DNA of 64,000 nucleotides from CAZYJR01 sp964647905 (GTDB lineage: Bacteria > Desulfobacterota > DSM-4660 > Desulfatiglandales > HGW-15): positions 1 to 64,000 of the forward strand of contig CAZYJR010000019.1 of assembly GCA_964647905.1 (NCBI GenBank), written 5' to 3'. Made by a program: the position numbers and the translations under genes. Below the pieces are notes generated by a model. The model made no database searches, was not told the DNA's origin, and was given only the letters and a program-made list of their open reading frames with translations. The stretch's first letter is position 1. Each line of letters opens with the position of its first letter. Positions 53,929-62,292 of this stretch are shown here, piece after piece.

Positions 53929-55347
53929 CTATCTCGCATGTCTGGAACGGTACTCGTCTATGGTTCGATCCCAACCGCCCGGCACGTCTTCTTCCTTCCA
54001 GAAGATGTAAGGATTGCTCCTGGGCTCCTTGACCATTTGCGGCATGGGCGGTACGCCGAGGACTTCCAGGAATTTGGGGATGCCGTAGCGCTGAATCAGC
54101 TCGCCCAGCCGCTCCCGGTTCTTTCCTTCCTCCATCCACCAGTCCCAGACCTTTTCGATCACTTCCTTGATATTGTCGTAAGGAGGCTCCGCCTTCATGA
54201 ACGGGATGGTGAGGACCGACATCTGTGCGCCTTCCAGGATGGGCGCCTTGGCCCCGAACAGCAGGCTCACGCCGGTGTCCTTACCGGGACGGAGCGCCTG
54301 GGGCATGACGTTGATGCAGTGCATGCACCGGTTGCACTCCTTGTCGTCGATCATGAGCTTGTCGCCCTCCATCCACATGCACTGGGTCGGGCAGAGTCCG
54401 ATCACTTCCTTCTCAATATCAAACTTGCCCCAGTCGCGGCCCGCATGGGCACCGGCATTGGGTGCTATTTCTCCGCCCACATATGCCTTTACCGCCTCCT
54501 GGTCGATGCGGATCTCGTCGCGCCAGGTCCCTATGAAGGACATGTCCGCCCTGGCGATGGAAGCCACGCATCCGTTGGAGCAGCCGTCGAACTTGAACTT
54601 GAACTTGTAAGGGAAGGCGGGGCGGTGCAGCTCATCCTGGTAGTGGTGGGTCAACTCATAGCACATGTCCTGGGTGTCATAGCAGGACCACTCGCAGCGG
54701 GCCCTGCCGATGCAGCAGGACGGGGTACGAAGGTTGGATCCCGATCCGCCCAGGTCCTGCTGGAGTACGTGGCCCAGTTCGTAGAAAATGGGCTCCAGCT
54801 GCTCGGTAAAAGTACCCAGGAAGATGATGTCCCCGGTTGACCCGTGTATGTTCATCATGCCGCTTCCGCGGTATTCCCAGAGGTCACAGATGGTACGAAG
54901 ATAATCGGTATCGTAAAACTTGCTGGCAGGCTGATTGACACGGAGTGTATGAAAGTGGGCGATTGAAGGAAAAGTTTCCTGCATATCGGAGTAACGGCCA
55001 ATCACGCCGCCCCCGTATCCGAACACCCCAACGATTCCGCCGTGCTTCCAATGGGTCTCGCCGTGGTCAAACGAGAGCTGGAGCTGCCCCAGCATGTCCT
55101 CTACGACCTCGGCGTTGATCATCATCCTCTCCTTGGGCAGCTTGTGCCGCCTCAAGGCCTCCCTCTTGGCGTCCGCCACAAAGCTGGGCCAGGGGCCTTT
55201 TTCCAGCTCATCGAGGTCCGGGATGTTGTGCTTACATTTGAATTCCTTGAGTTCGTCTTCGGTGTAATTATTCAACTCCTCGTCGGAGTAAATCCGAAGC
55301 TCCTCATATTTGAGTTTGGTTTGTTCTTCTTTAGGTTCAAAAGCCAT
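53929..55347 (-). CDS. dsrA: Dissimilatory sulfite reductase alpha subunit
   Basis: A 472-residue DsrA, catalytic subunit of sulfite respiration. Cluster/siroheme ligands: the CIGRARCEWSC and FDGCSNGCVASIARADM regions (C-x5-C ... C-x3-C); ferredoxin domain ligands in CPTQCMW and CNRCMHC; GETHWKHGGIVGVFGYGGG and GGSGSNLRTPSC are highly conserved. About 35 acidic residues precede the usual start (LDELEKGPWPSFV); the strong AAAGGAGG site at the upstream ATG and lack of another start support this longer form. It heads dsrA-dsrB-dsrD. Confidence 0.97.
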   Translation of the reverse strand: MAFEPKEEQTKLKYEELRIYSDEELNNYTEDELKEFKCKHNIPDLDELEKGPWPSFVADAKREALRRHKLPKERMMINAEVVEDMLGQLQLSFDHGETHWKHGGIVGVFGYGGGVIGRYSDMQETFPSIAHFHTLRVNQPASKFYDTDYLRTICDLWEYRGSGMMNIHGSTGDIIFLGTFTEQLEPIFYELGHVLQQDLGGSGSNLRTPSCCIGRARCEWSCYDTQDMCYELTHHYQDELHRPAFPYKFKFKFDGCSNGCVASIARADMSFIGTWRDEIRIDQEAVKAYVGGEIAPNAGAHAGRDWGKFDIEKEVIGLCPTQCMWMEGDKLMIDDKECNRCMHCINVMPQALRPGKDTGVSLLFGAKAPILEGAQMSVLTIPFMKAEPPYDNIKEVIEKVWDWWMEEGKNRERLGELIQRYGIPKFLEVLGVPPMPQMVKEPRSNPYIFWKEEDVPGGWDRTIDEYRSRHAR

Positions 55348-55567
55348 TATGCTCGCCTCCTTTAGAAAAATAAAAGGTTGGTTCCGCTCCATAGAAGGGG
55401 CAACCCCAAGAAATCCGTGTCCGAGTCTTCACCTCCTCCCCAAGCTGATGTCCAAATTCATCCCGGCACGGGCGCACATTTGCACCCGCCATCGCCGAAG
55501 TATTCGCCCTCTGGGTCTTTACCAGCAACTAACCGAATTTACTATCCTTTTAAGCAATCAGATTGAA

Positions 55568-55597
55568 ATTTAAATCAGAATACGGCTCAGATGTCAA
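55568..55597 (-). promoter_or_regulatory. Candidate dsrA promoter
   Basis: Minus-strand TTGACA (55592-55597), 18-nt spacer, TTAAAT (55568-55573), about 220 nt before the dsrA start. It lies in the AT-rich part of the divergent intergenic region. Confidence 0.5.
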
Positions 55598-55697
55598 TGA
55601 AAAAACCACCCATACGACAACAGTTGCCATGCGGTTTTCCCTGAATTGCTCGTCCTCCCGGGCCGGCTTCGAGGCGGGGAGGAGGGCGGCATTTGAA

Positions 55698-55726
55698 TTG
55701 ACAAGAAAGCCTCGAGGTTTTATAGG
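55698..55726 (+). promoter_or_regulatory. Candidate cbiA promoter
   Basis: TTGACA (55698-55703), 17-nt spacer, TATAGG (55721-55726). The same two hexamers with the same spacing occur before dsrC, and both are followed by CAG two nucleotides on. Confidence 0.6.
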
Positions 55727-55811
55727 CCAGACAGCAGCTCGAACCAGCCGACCGCCTCACCAGGCAGAGGGCCGGGAGGGGGGCGCGGATCTTGCTTATG
55801 AGGGGGATGAG

Positions 55812-57257
55812 ATGACGGCCCGCCCGCCGCGTATTCTAATCGCCGCCCTCAAGGGCGGCTCGGGAAAAACGGTCCTCAGTCTGGGCCTGGCGGCGGCATG
55901 GAGGGATATGGGCCGTACCATAGCTCCATTCAAAAAGGGACCGGATTTCATTGACCCCGGTTGGCTGGGGCTCGCCGCAGGGATCCCTTGTCATAATCTG
56001 GATTCCTTCATGATGAATCCTGAGCAAATCATAAATTCCTTTATCACGCATGCAGGTGATTCAGACCTGGGGCTGATAGAGGCCAACCGGGGGCTTTTCG
56101 ACGGGCTGGACGTGGACGGCTCCTGCAGCTCGGCAGAGCTGGCGCGACTGCTCAAAGCCCCTGTGGTCCTGATTGTGGACGTCTCCATGGCGACCAGGAC
56201 GATTGCGGCCGTGGTAAAGGGGTGCCAGGTGTTCGATCCCGGTCTCGACCTGAGGGGGGTGATACTGAACCGCGTGGGAGGCAAGAGGCAGGAGGACTTG
56301 ATCCGGGGGGCGGTTGAGCGGTATTGCGGCATCCCGGTCATGGGATCGGTGAAAAGGATGAGAGCAAGCCCCTTTCCCGAGCGTCATATGGGCCTGATCC
56401 CACACCGGGAGCAGGCAAGAGGACAGGAAGCCCTGCTGTGGGCGAGGGATCTGGTCCGAGACAGCCTTGACCTGGAAGCCCTTTGGGAGATCGGCCGAAC
56501 AGCGCCGCCCCTCGATCCCGGATCCCCGCGGGAGAGGCGGGCACCGGCGGTTCACGCCGGGCAGCCCCGGGGCGCCCGACCCAGGATCGGGGTGGTACGG
56601 GACAAGGCCTTCTGGTTCTACTACCCGGAGAACTTGGCGGCCCTTGAGGCCCTGGGGGCGGAGCTCGTGGAAGTCAGCGCAGTATCGGACCGGGCCCTGC
56701 CGGCGGTGGATGCCCTCTATATAGGGGGGGGCTTCCCAGAGACCCAGGCCGAGGCCTTGGCCGCGAACAGCACCTTCCGCGAGGATCTGCGAACCATGGT
56801 GGAAAAAGGCCTCCCGGTCTATGCCGAGTGCGGGGGGTTGATGTACCTCGGAGAGGCCCTGGTCGTGGGGGACGACACCTACCCCATGACCGGTGCGCTG
56901 CCGGTGCGTTTCGTGCTGGAGAAAAAACCCCAAGGACACGGCTACACCATCCTGGAAGTGGTGGGGGATAATGCTTATTATGAAAAGGGAACCTTGCTCA
57001 GAGGCCACGAGTTCCATTATTCCAGGCCGGTCTTTACCGGGGCCTGTGATACGGTGGAGCCGGTTTTCAAGGTAAGGCGGGGCCGAGGCCTGGACGGGAC
57101 ACGGGACGGGCTGGCCAGGCGCAACCTGCTCGGCACCTACACCCATGTCCACGCGGACGGCACCCCTTGCTGGGCCGAGCGTCTGGTTGAAAAAGCCCTT
57201 GAATTCCTGCCAAGTAATCCGGCCCGCTCCGGGGGCCCAATAGAAAAGGGGGATTGA
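55812..57257 (+). CDS. cbiA: CbiA/CobB-type cobyrinate a,c-diamide synthase; probable siroheme amidase
   Basis: A 481-residue glutamine-dependent amidase. N-terminal P-loop ATPase: ILIAALKGGSGKTVLSLGLA; PFKKGPDFIDPGWL is the family motif; the C-terminal glutaminase has C340 in VYAECGGLMYLGE and a His near HEFHYS. In cobalamin pathways it amidates two carboxylates of cobyrinate. Next to dsr, as is common in sulfate reducers, it is thought to make the amidated siroheme found in some DsrAB. The start at 55812 has AGGGGG; the frame upstream is open but not conserved. Confidence 0.92.
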   Translation: MTARPPRILIAALKGGSGKTVLSLGLAAAWRDMGRTIAPFKKGPDFIDPGWLGLAAGIPCHNLDSFMMNPEQIINSFITHAGDSDLGLIEANRGLFDGLDVDGSCSSAELARLLKAPVVLIVDVSMATRTIAAVVKGCQVFDPGLDLRGVILNRVGGKRQEDLIRGAVERYCGIPVMGSVKRMRASPFPERHMGLIPHREQARGQEALLWARDLVRDSLDLEALWEIGRTAPPLDPGSPRERRAPAVHAGQPRGARPRIGVVRDKAFWFYYPENLAALEALGAELVEVSAVSDRALPAVDALYIGGGFPETQAEALAANSTFREDLRTMVEKGLPVYAECGGLMYLGEALVVGDDTYPMTGALPVRFVLEKKPQGHGYTILEVVGDNAYYEKGTLLRGHEFHYSRPVFTGACDTVEPVFKVRRGRGLDGTRDGLARRNLLGTYTHVHADGTPCWAERLVEKALEFLPSNPARSGGPIEKGD

Positions 57258-57282
57258 CATCGGCTATTTTATGGGTTATAGG
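57254..57282 (+). promoter_or_regulatory. Promoter of dsrC
   Basis: TTGACA (57254-57259, over the cbiA stop), 17-nt spacer, TATAGG (57277-57282), 64 nt before the dsrC ATG. It makes dsrC independently transcribed. Confidence 0.65.
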
Positions 57283-57346
57283 GCAGTATTTGTACGAATC
57301 TAAGTGGCTAAAATAAAAGGAATATAGGAAAAGGAGGTTATTTGTT

Positions 57347-57664
57347 ATGCCCACAGTCGAATTTGAAGGCCACACCTTTAACGTGGACGAAGACGGATTC
57401 ATCGACGATTTCAACAATTGGAACGAGGCGTGGGTCCAGTGGGTCAAGAAGCAGGAAGGTATTGAAGAGCTCACTGATGAGCACTGGAAGGTGATCAAAG
57501 TCCTTCAGGATTACTACAAAAAGAATGGAATCGCACCAATGGTAAGGATCCTATCCAAGGTGACCGGTTTCAAGCTGAAGAAGATCTACGAGCTCTTCCC
57601 GTCCGGCCCGGGTAAAGGCGCCTGTAAGATGGCCGGGCTACCGAAGCCCACTGGTTGTGTCTAG
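57347..57664 (+). CDS. dsrC: DsrC, sulfur-carrier substrate of DsrAB
   Basis: A 105-residue DsrC. The flexible C-terminal arm GACKMAGLPKPTGCV carries both redox Cys: C93 and the penultimate C104, 11 residues apart, so this is a true DsrC rather than a TusE or single-Cys homologue. Sulfite reduction by DsrAB loads a trisulfide across these Cys, which is then reduced at the membrane (DsrMKJOP, not in this window). It has its own promoter and terminator, in keeping with the very high expression typical of dsrC. Confidence 0.97.
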   Translation: MPTVEFEGHTFNVDEDGFIDDFNNWNEAWVQWVKKQEGIEELTDEHWKVIKVLQDYYKKNGIAPMVRILSKVTGFKLKKIYELFPSGPGKGACKMAGLPKPTGCV

Positions 57665-57715
57665 AAGCCTGGAAGAGAGCCGCCGGCACCACTGCGAAAC
57701 ACGAAGGCCCCTAGA

Positions 57716-57754
57716 AAGGCACGGCGCAGGAGGCAAAAAGCGCCGTGCCTTTTT
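57716..57754 (+). terminator. Intrinsic terminator of dsrC
   Basis: AAGGCACGGCGC pairs with GCGCCGTGCCTT over a 12-nt loop, followed by a T-run to 57754. It begins about 50 nt after the dsrC stop. Confidence 0.9.
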
Positions 57755-57787
57755 CGTTCTTGCGACCCGGAGGCAAGACCCGGCCTG

Positions 57788-58630
57788 CTAGACCTCGGTG
57801 GAAAGAGGGCCTGGAGAGGCCAGCGGACCGTATAGCTCCGGGCGGCGGCGGGGCAGGAAATACTTCATCCGATGGGAACGCACTTCCTGAAGGAATCCCA
57901 GGTCAAGGGAGGCCGACAGCAGGTTCTCCGCCTCCCCGCCGTAACTCGCCACCACCCGCCCGGCAGGGTCTATGATCACGGCGACTGAGGGAAAATGAAG
58001 CCCGTCTCCGGTGCGTCCGGCCTGGTTGCAGGCCGCGACATAGACCGCGTTGTCAAACGCGCGCGCGGCCAAATGCCTGAGCCAGCTCCGCAGCTTTTCC
58101 TGCGGGGTGCCGCGGGGTGAAGCATGGGGCATGAAGACCACCTCAGCTCCCTTGAGGGCCATTATGGTGGTGATCTCCGGAAAATGGCCCTCATAGCAGA
58201 GCTGGATGCCGAAGCGCACTCCCATGCCCTCGAACACGGGAAGGGCCTCCCCGGCCCTGTACCCCGCCTCTTCGGCCGGAGATAGGTGGGTCTTTCGGTA
58301 ACTCCCCTGCGGCCCTTCCGGACCCGCCGCCAAGTGAGTTATATACGGCCTGCCCCCGCCGCCTTCCTCCACGAATCCGGCAAGGACGGTGAGCCCTCTC
58401 CGCCGGGCGAGCTCGGTCACGAACGAGGCCGCCTGCCCGGTCTTCTCAGCCGAGGTTACGCGCTCCGGGCGGTCCAGCACATAGCCGCTCAGTGAGAGCT
58501 CCGGGAAGCATACGATCTGCGCCCCTTGCTCTGAGGCGCGCCTCGCCCACTCGTCCATGGATTCCATGTTCCGTTCCCAGCACCCGGGCCGAGCCTGCAC
58601 GCAGGCCGCTGCTACCCTTATCTTTGCCAT
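57788..58630 (-). CDS. Nitrilase-superfamily amidohydrolase
   Basis: A 280-residue carbon-nitrogen hydrolase with the full catalytic triad: E44 (CFPELSLSGY), K113 (YRKTHLSP) and C145 (IQLCYEGHFPE). Members hydrolyse amides, nitriles or N-carbamoyl groups; the class resembles N-carbamoylputrescine/omega-amidase-like enzymes but the substrate cannot be assigned. The start MAKIRVAAAC at 58630 has GGAGGAG upstream. Convergent with dsrC. Confidence 0.9.
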   Translation of the reverse strand: MAKIRVAAACVQARPGCWERNMESMDEWARRASEQGAQIVCFPELSLSGYVLDRPERVTSAEKTGQAASFVTELARRRGLTVLAGFVEEGGGGRPYITHLAAGPEGPQGSYRKTHLSPAEEAGYRAGEALPVFEGMGVRFGIQLCYEGHFPEITTIMALKGAEVVFMPHASPRGTPQEKLRSWLRHLAARAFDNAVYVAACNQAGRTGDGLHFPSVAVIIDPAGRVVASYGGEAENLLSASLDLGFLQEVRSHRMKYFLPRRRPELYGPLASPGPLSTEV

Positions 58631-58961
58631 ACCGACTCCTCCGGACACCCAACACCCCCGTTAGCCCTATAACCAAGGAGCCTAGGGCAAAACCCTCTCC
58701 AGGGCAAGCGCGCCTTACGGATTTTCGGCGGGCCCGAAGCGGCGAGCGTCTGAGACAGGACTCAAGGAAGGTTTTGCCAGGTCAAGTGTCAGGTCAGGCT
58801 GGCAGACCCTACGGGGCAGTAGAAAAAAATACACGCATTACCCCATTTCGCTCAGAAATCGAATATTCTTACCATGGGCATACATTCTCTATCCACAGGC
58901 TTTATTGGACATACGGCTCGTTATGGGCCACGTTCCGTGAACTCACCCGGGAGGCGAACAA
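58631..58961. other. Intergenic stretch, nothing recognisable
   Basis: I find no supported gene or RNA here. An open plus-strand frame crosses it but has no ribosome site, no homology I recognise and overlaps the nitrilase gene. From about 58820 the sequence becomes AT-richer, marking the left edge of the atypical segment that follows. Confidence 0.5.
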
Positions 58962-60932
58962 ATGAACCTGGTACATCTTTCTGAATCCAACTCAATCGTA
59001 AGACACAGTATTGAGATCATGGCCTCGGCAGTGGTGGTGCTCTTGTCCCACTTGATGGCTTTTCAAGTAGCAGCCGCTGACTGGGAATGGCAGAATCCCC
59101 TCCCACAAGGCAACGAACTCCTTTCTGTTTGGGGGACAGCCGAAAACAACACCTTTGCCTGTGGGGATGCAGGAACCATAATTCACTACGACGGTGGATC
59201 ATGGACAGTCATGGAATCAGGGACAACGGTCAGCCTGCGTGACGTGTGGGGCAGTTCAACTGAGGACGTCTTCGCTTGCGGGTATGACGGCACCATTCTT
59301 CACTACGACGGTGAATCATGGTCGGCTATGGATTCAGGTACAACGATGACTCTCAATGGTATCTGGGGAAGTGCCGAGGATAACGTATTCGCAGTTGGAT
59401 ATCACATGAAGATTCTCCATTACGATGGGAATAGTTGGACTGAAATGGATTCAGGAATCCAGGACTTGCGAGGTATTTGGGGCAGATCAGGCAGCGATGT
59501 CTATGCAGTTGGGGATGGTGGTGTGATTCTTCACTATGACGGCAGTGAATGGAGCCATCATGACTCCCCATCAACAATGCACTTAAATGGTGTATGGGGG
59601 TGTGAAGACACTCCTGATGTGTATGTGGCAGGATCAAAAGGGACTATGTTACATTACAATGGTGACTCATGGTCTTCGATGTCGACCCCTGCGGAACAAG
59701 ACTTAATGGAAGTATTTGGTGACTCAAATAAGGAGGTTTTTGCTGTAGGAGATCACAGCTGGATAACAGATTCCAGTATAATTATACACTATGACGGCAA
59801 CTCCTGGTCCAGGATGGAGGCGCCCAGCGGCGAACAGCTTAACGGTATTTGGGCAAACAATGGTTCATTTGCTGTTGCTGTGGGAGAAAGAGGGCAGATC
59901 TATCGATATGATGGCTCATTTTGGTCTTCAATCCGGACTGGCGCTGTAAACGAACTTAGAGGTATCTGGGGGTGTGGAAAGTCAGAGTTGTTTGCTGTTG
60001 GCTGGAGCGGAACAATACTACATCATAACGGAACAAGTTGGTCGGAAATAAACTCTAACACTGACCAGCGATTATGGGATATATGGGGTACATCCTGTTC
60101 AGACGTTTACGCGGTTGGAGATAATGGTGTCATTCTCCATTATGATGGGCATTCTTGGGAAAGCATGGCTTCCAGCACCTCGGAGTATCTGAGAGACGTG
60201 TGGGGCAGTTCCAGGTCGAATATCTTTGCGGTTGGTTACAACGGTACAATTGTTCACTATGATGGCTCTTCTTGGTCCTCCATGGAATCCGGAACCGCTA
60301 AGGGGCTGCTAGGCATATGGGGAACTTCACCGTCCGATGTCTATGCGGTGGGATTGCAGGGAGTGATTCTCCATTACGACGGATCTACCTGGACCAGCAT
60401 GAATTCCGGAACAGGAGAAGCTTTGAGAGGGGTGTGGGGGAAATCTCATGACAATGTTTTCGCAGTAGGTGCACATGGTGAAATCCTTCAATACGATGGA
60501 ACTACCTGGACCAGCATGGATTCTGGAATCAGTCAATCACTCTATGATGTATTCGGTTTTGGAGATGATGTTGTTGCAATAGGATATCTCGGAACAATTG
60601 CCTATTACAAGGGCACTAGCTGGTCTCCAATGATATCAGGGACGGAAAATATTCTGGCCGGTGTATGGGGTACCGGTCATGATGGTGTGTATATATCAGG
60701 AGAAAATGGAGCGATTCTGTATTATCAGCCCAATATGGTTATTGTTGGAGATATAAATGGTAACGACAGCATCGAACTCATAGATGTAATACTGGCACTT
60801 CAAATAGTAAGCGGTGATACTATTCCTGATACATATATGATTGAAGCCGATGTCAACGACGATTCCAGCATAGGAACAGAAGAAGTAATATATATCTTGC
60901 AGGTGTTAGCAGAGCATAGAATAACTGAATAG
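58962..60932 (+). CDS. Secreted WG-repeat-like protein with C-terminal dockerin
   Basis: A 656-residue exported protein. A signal peptide (about 1-39, ending FQVAA) leads into 13 complete repeats and one partial repeat of about 39-41 residues with the pattern LxGVWGxSxxDVFAVGxxG followed by TILHYDGxSWSxMxSGT, likely a beta-propeller or solenoid. Residues about 590-656 form two Ca2+-binding-loop-like segments (GDINGNDSIELIDVILAL; ADVNDDSSIGTEEVIYIL), a type-I dockerin-like pair. Dockerins bind cohesins; none is in the window. GGGAGG lies 8 nt before the ATG. Base composition is visibly lower in GC than all neighbours, suggesting transfer. Binding or adhesion at the cell surface is a guess. Confidence 0.8.
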   Translation: MNLVHLSESNSIVRHSIEIMASAVVVLLSHLMAFQVAAADWEWQNPLPQGNELLSVWGTAENNTFACGDAGTIIHYDGGSWTVMESGTTVSLRDVWGSSTEDVFACGYDGTILHYDGESWSAMDSGTTMTLNGIWGSAEDNVFAVGYHMKILHYDGNSWTEMDSGIQDLRGIWGRSGSDVYAVGDGGVILHYDGSEWSHHDSPSTMHLNGVWGCEDTPDVYVAGSKGTMLHYNGDSWSSMSTPAEQDLMEVFGDSNKEVFAVGDHSWITDSSIIIHYDGNSWSRMEAPSGEQLNGIWANNGSFAVAVGERGQIYRYDGSFWSSIRTGAVNELRGIWGCGKSELFAVGWSGTILHHNGTSWSEINSNTDQRLWDIWGTSCSDVYAVGDNGVILHYDGHSWESMASSTSEYLRDVWGSSRSNIFAVGYNGTIVHYDGSSWSSMESGTAKGLLGIWGTSPSDVYAVGLQGVILHYDGSTWTSMNSGTGEALRGVWGKSHDNVFAVGAHGEILQYDGTTWTSMDSGISQSLYDVFGFGDDVVAIGYLGTIAYYKGTSWSPMISGTENILAGVWGTGHDGVYISGENGAILYYQPNMVIVGDINGNDSIELIDVILALQIVSGDTIPDTYMIEADVNDDSSIGTEEVIYILQVLAEHRITE

Positions 60933-61255
60933 TTGCTGTTGAATCAATGCTGTACGGCTACTCAATCTTGCTTACGAATAACATCAAACTCACAGTCCAT
61001 ACTTCATTCTCTCAACATAACTTTCTGTACATTCATCGGCGGCTACAAGCCGAAAATGGTTTACAAACTCATAGGCCAAAATCTTGGCGGCCTGCGCTCA
61101 TATCCAAGAATTATTCCGTTCAAAACTGAACATTTCCTTTGGTGACTGGACACTTGAACAACGGGGCTTGTCAATTGAGTGAGTCACGGGTTAAGCTCCA
61201 TCCGGTCTCGTGTCATGGTTCGGCGACCGAGACGATCGACTAGGGAGGCGGTCAC
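60933..61255. other. Intergenic stretch, AT-richer, nothing recognisable
   Basis: I see no supported gene here. Small open frames near 60933-61145 have no ribosome site or motif. The sequence regains the usual GC content from about 61170, so this probably belongs to the atypical segment containing the dockerin gene. Confidence 0.5.
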
Positions 61256-62011
61256 TTGCCCGGAAAGGAATCCGGTTTTCTTCGCTGGTATGATCCTCTG
61301 CTCCTGCGGGTCGTGCCCCCGGCCGCGGCCCTGGCCATAAAGGGGCTGATGTCCTCCTGCAGGGTTGTCGCCGTCGAGGGCGCCGAGCGGGCCGAGTCCG
61401 CGGTCGGTCGGGCCGGCGGAGGGGCGGTCTACGTCACCTGGCACCAGCGGATGTCCTACCACTTTCACCACTTCGGGTCCAGGCACGTCACCATGATGAT
61501 AAGCCGGAGCAGGGACGGGGAGTACGCCGCACGCACGGCCGCATGGCTGGGCTTCAGAGACGTCAGGGGCTCGTCAACGCGGGGCGGGTCCGAGGCCCTG
61601 AGGGAAATCATCAGCCGCATGCGGCGGGGTGAAATAGGAGGGATGCTGGCCGACGGTCCACGCGGACCCGCCCGGGTGGCCAAGATGGGATCCGTGATCA
61701 TGGCGAGAGAGGCCGGAGTCCCTATGATACCGGTCCTCTGGGGTGCGGACAGGTGCTGCATGTTCAACTCCTGGGACCGCTACATGGTGCCCAAGCCTTT
61801 TGCGAGGGTGGTGATACTCTACGAGGAGCCCATATGGGTCCCGCGGCAGGCCGAGGGAGAGGAGCTCGAGAGACTGCGCAGGCTCCTGGAGACGGAGCTG
61901 AACAGGGGGAGCCGTTGGTGCGATCTCAGATTCGGACCGGAGCACCCATGGCGCAGGGTCAAGCGGACCGGGGATCCTGAAATAGGCCACTTGCCCTGCG
62001 ATTCGGATTGA
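61256..62011 (+). CDS. DUF374-type lysophospholipid acyltransferase-like protein
   Basis: A 251-residue membrane-associated protein. The acyltransferase-like motifs are AVYVTWHQRMSYHF (in the position of the Hx4D block), RGSSTRGGSEALREII, and GEIGGMLADGPRGPARVAKMG, which define DUF374, near the LPLAT superfamily. Members are linked to lipid A or phospholipid acylation. The start codon is TTG with AGGGAGG upstream. Monocistronic here. Confidence 0.88.
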   Translation: MPGKESGFLRWYDPLLLRVVPPAAALAIKGLMSSCRVVAVEGAERAESAVGRAGGGAVYVTWHQRMSYHFHHFGSRHVTMMISRSRDGEYAARTAAWLGFRDVRGSSTRGGSEALREIISRMRRGEIGGMLADGPRGPARVAKMGSVIMAREAGVPMIPVLWGADRCCMFNSWDRYMVPKPFARVVILYEEPIWVPRQAEGEELERLRRLLETELNRGSRWCDLRFGPEHPWRRVKRTGDPEIGHLPCDSD

Positions 62012-62106
62012 GGCCCTGACAAAGCCCCGGCCTTTTCCAGAGACGCCCCCTGTGCTCCCGCGCCCAGCCGGGGCAAACCCCTTGTCGTAGCTGGAAAACC
62101 GAAAAA

Positions 62107-62153
62107 AATCTATATGTGGGATTTTCCCTCTTGACGAACACCACATATTGTGA
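62107..62153 (+). promoter_or_regulatory. Paired NrdR boxes upstream of nrdD
   Basis: Box 2, ACACCACATATTGTGA (62138-62153), matches the NrdR consensus (ACACWATATMTWGTGT-like) at 13 of 16 positions; box 1, AATCTATATGTGGGAT (62107-62122), at 10. The start-to-start spacing is 31 bp, three helical turns, as expected for NrdR. It lies 140-185 nt before the nrdD ATG. I could not place promoter boxes with confidence. Confidence 0.65.
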
Positions 62154-62292
62154 GAGTCTTCCTCCAAACCCCGTCGGCGTGTTCGCGCCCGGCGGATCCT
62201 TTGAGCCGGCCCTGGTGATCAGCGGGACACCCAATCCCTGGTCAGCGGCTGTTCACTTCAAGCGAATCAAGTTCAGGTAGAGGAGCCCCCCA

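Larger units (their letters stand above)
55348..55811. other. Intergenic region between divergent dsrA and cbiA
   Basis: These 464 nt carry a promoter in each direction (55568-55597 minus, 55698-55726 plus) and a leader of about 220 nt before dsrA. A short minus-strand frame (63 codons) ending over the dsrA start shows no homology I recognise. AT-rich around 55540-55610. Confidence 0.6.

Noticed and set aside
55337..55528. 63-codon leader peptide before dsrA
   Set aside because: No recognisable sequence or regulatory codon run; it overlaps the dsrA ribosome site and start by chance reading.
58492..58965. Plus-strand open frame across the nitrilase gene start
   Set aside because: Antisense to a well-supported gene for its first third, with no ribosome site and no motif.
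60933..61145. 70-codon frame after the dockerin gene
   Set aside because: No ribosome site, no motif, and odd composition typical of non-coding sequence.
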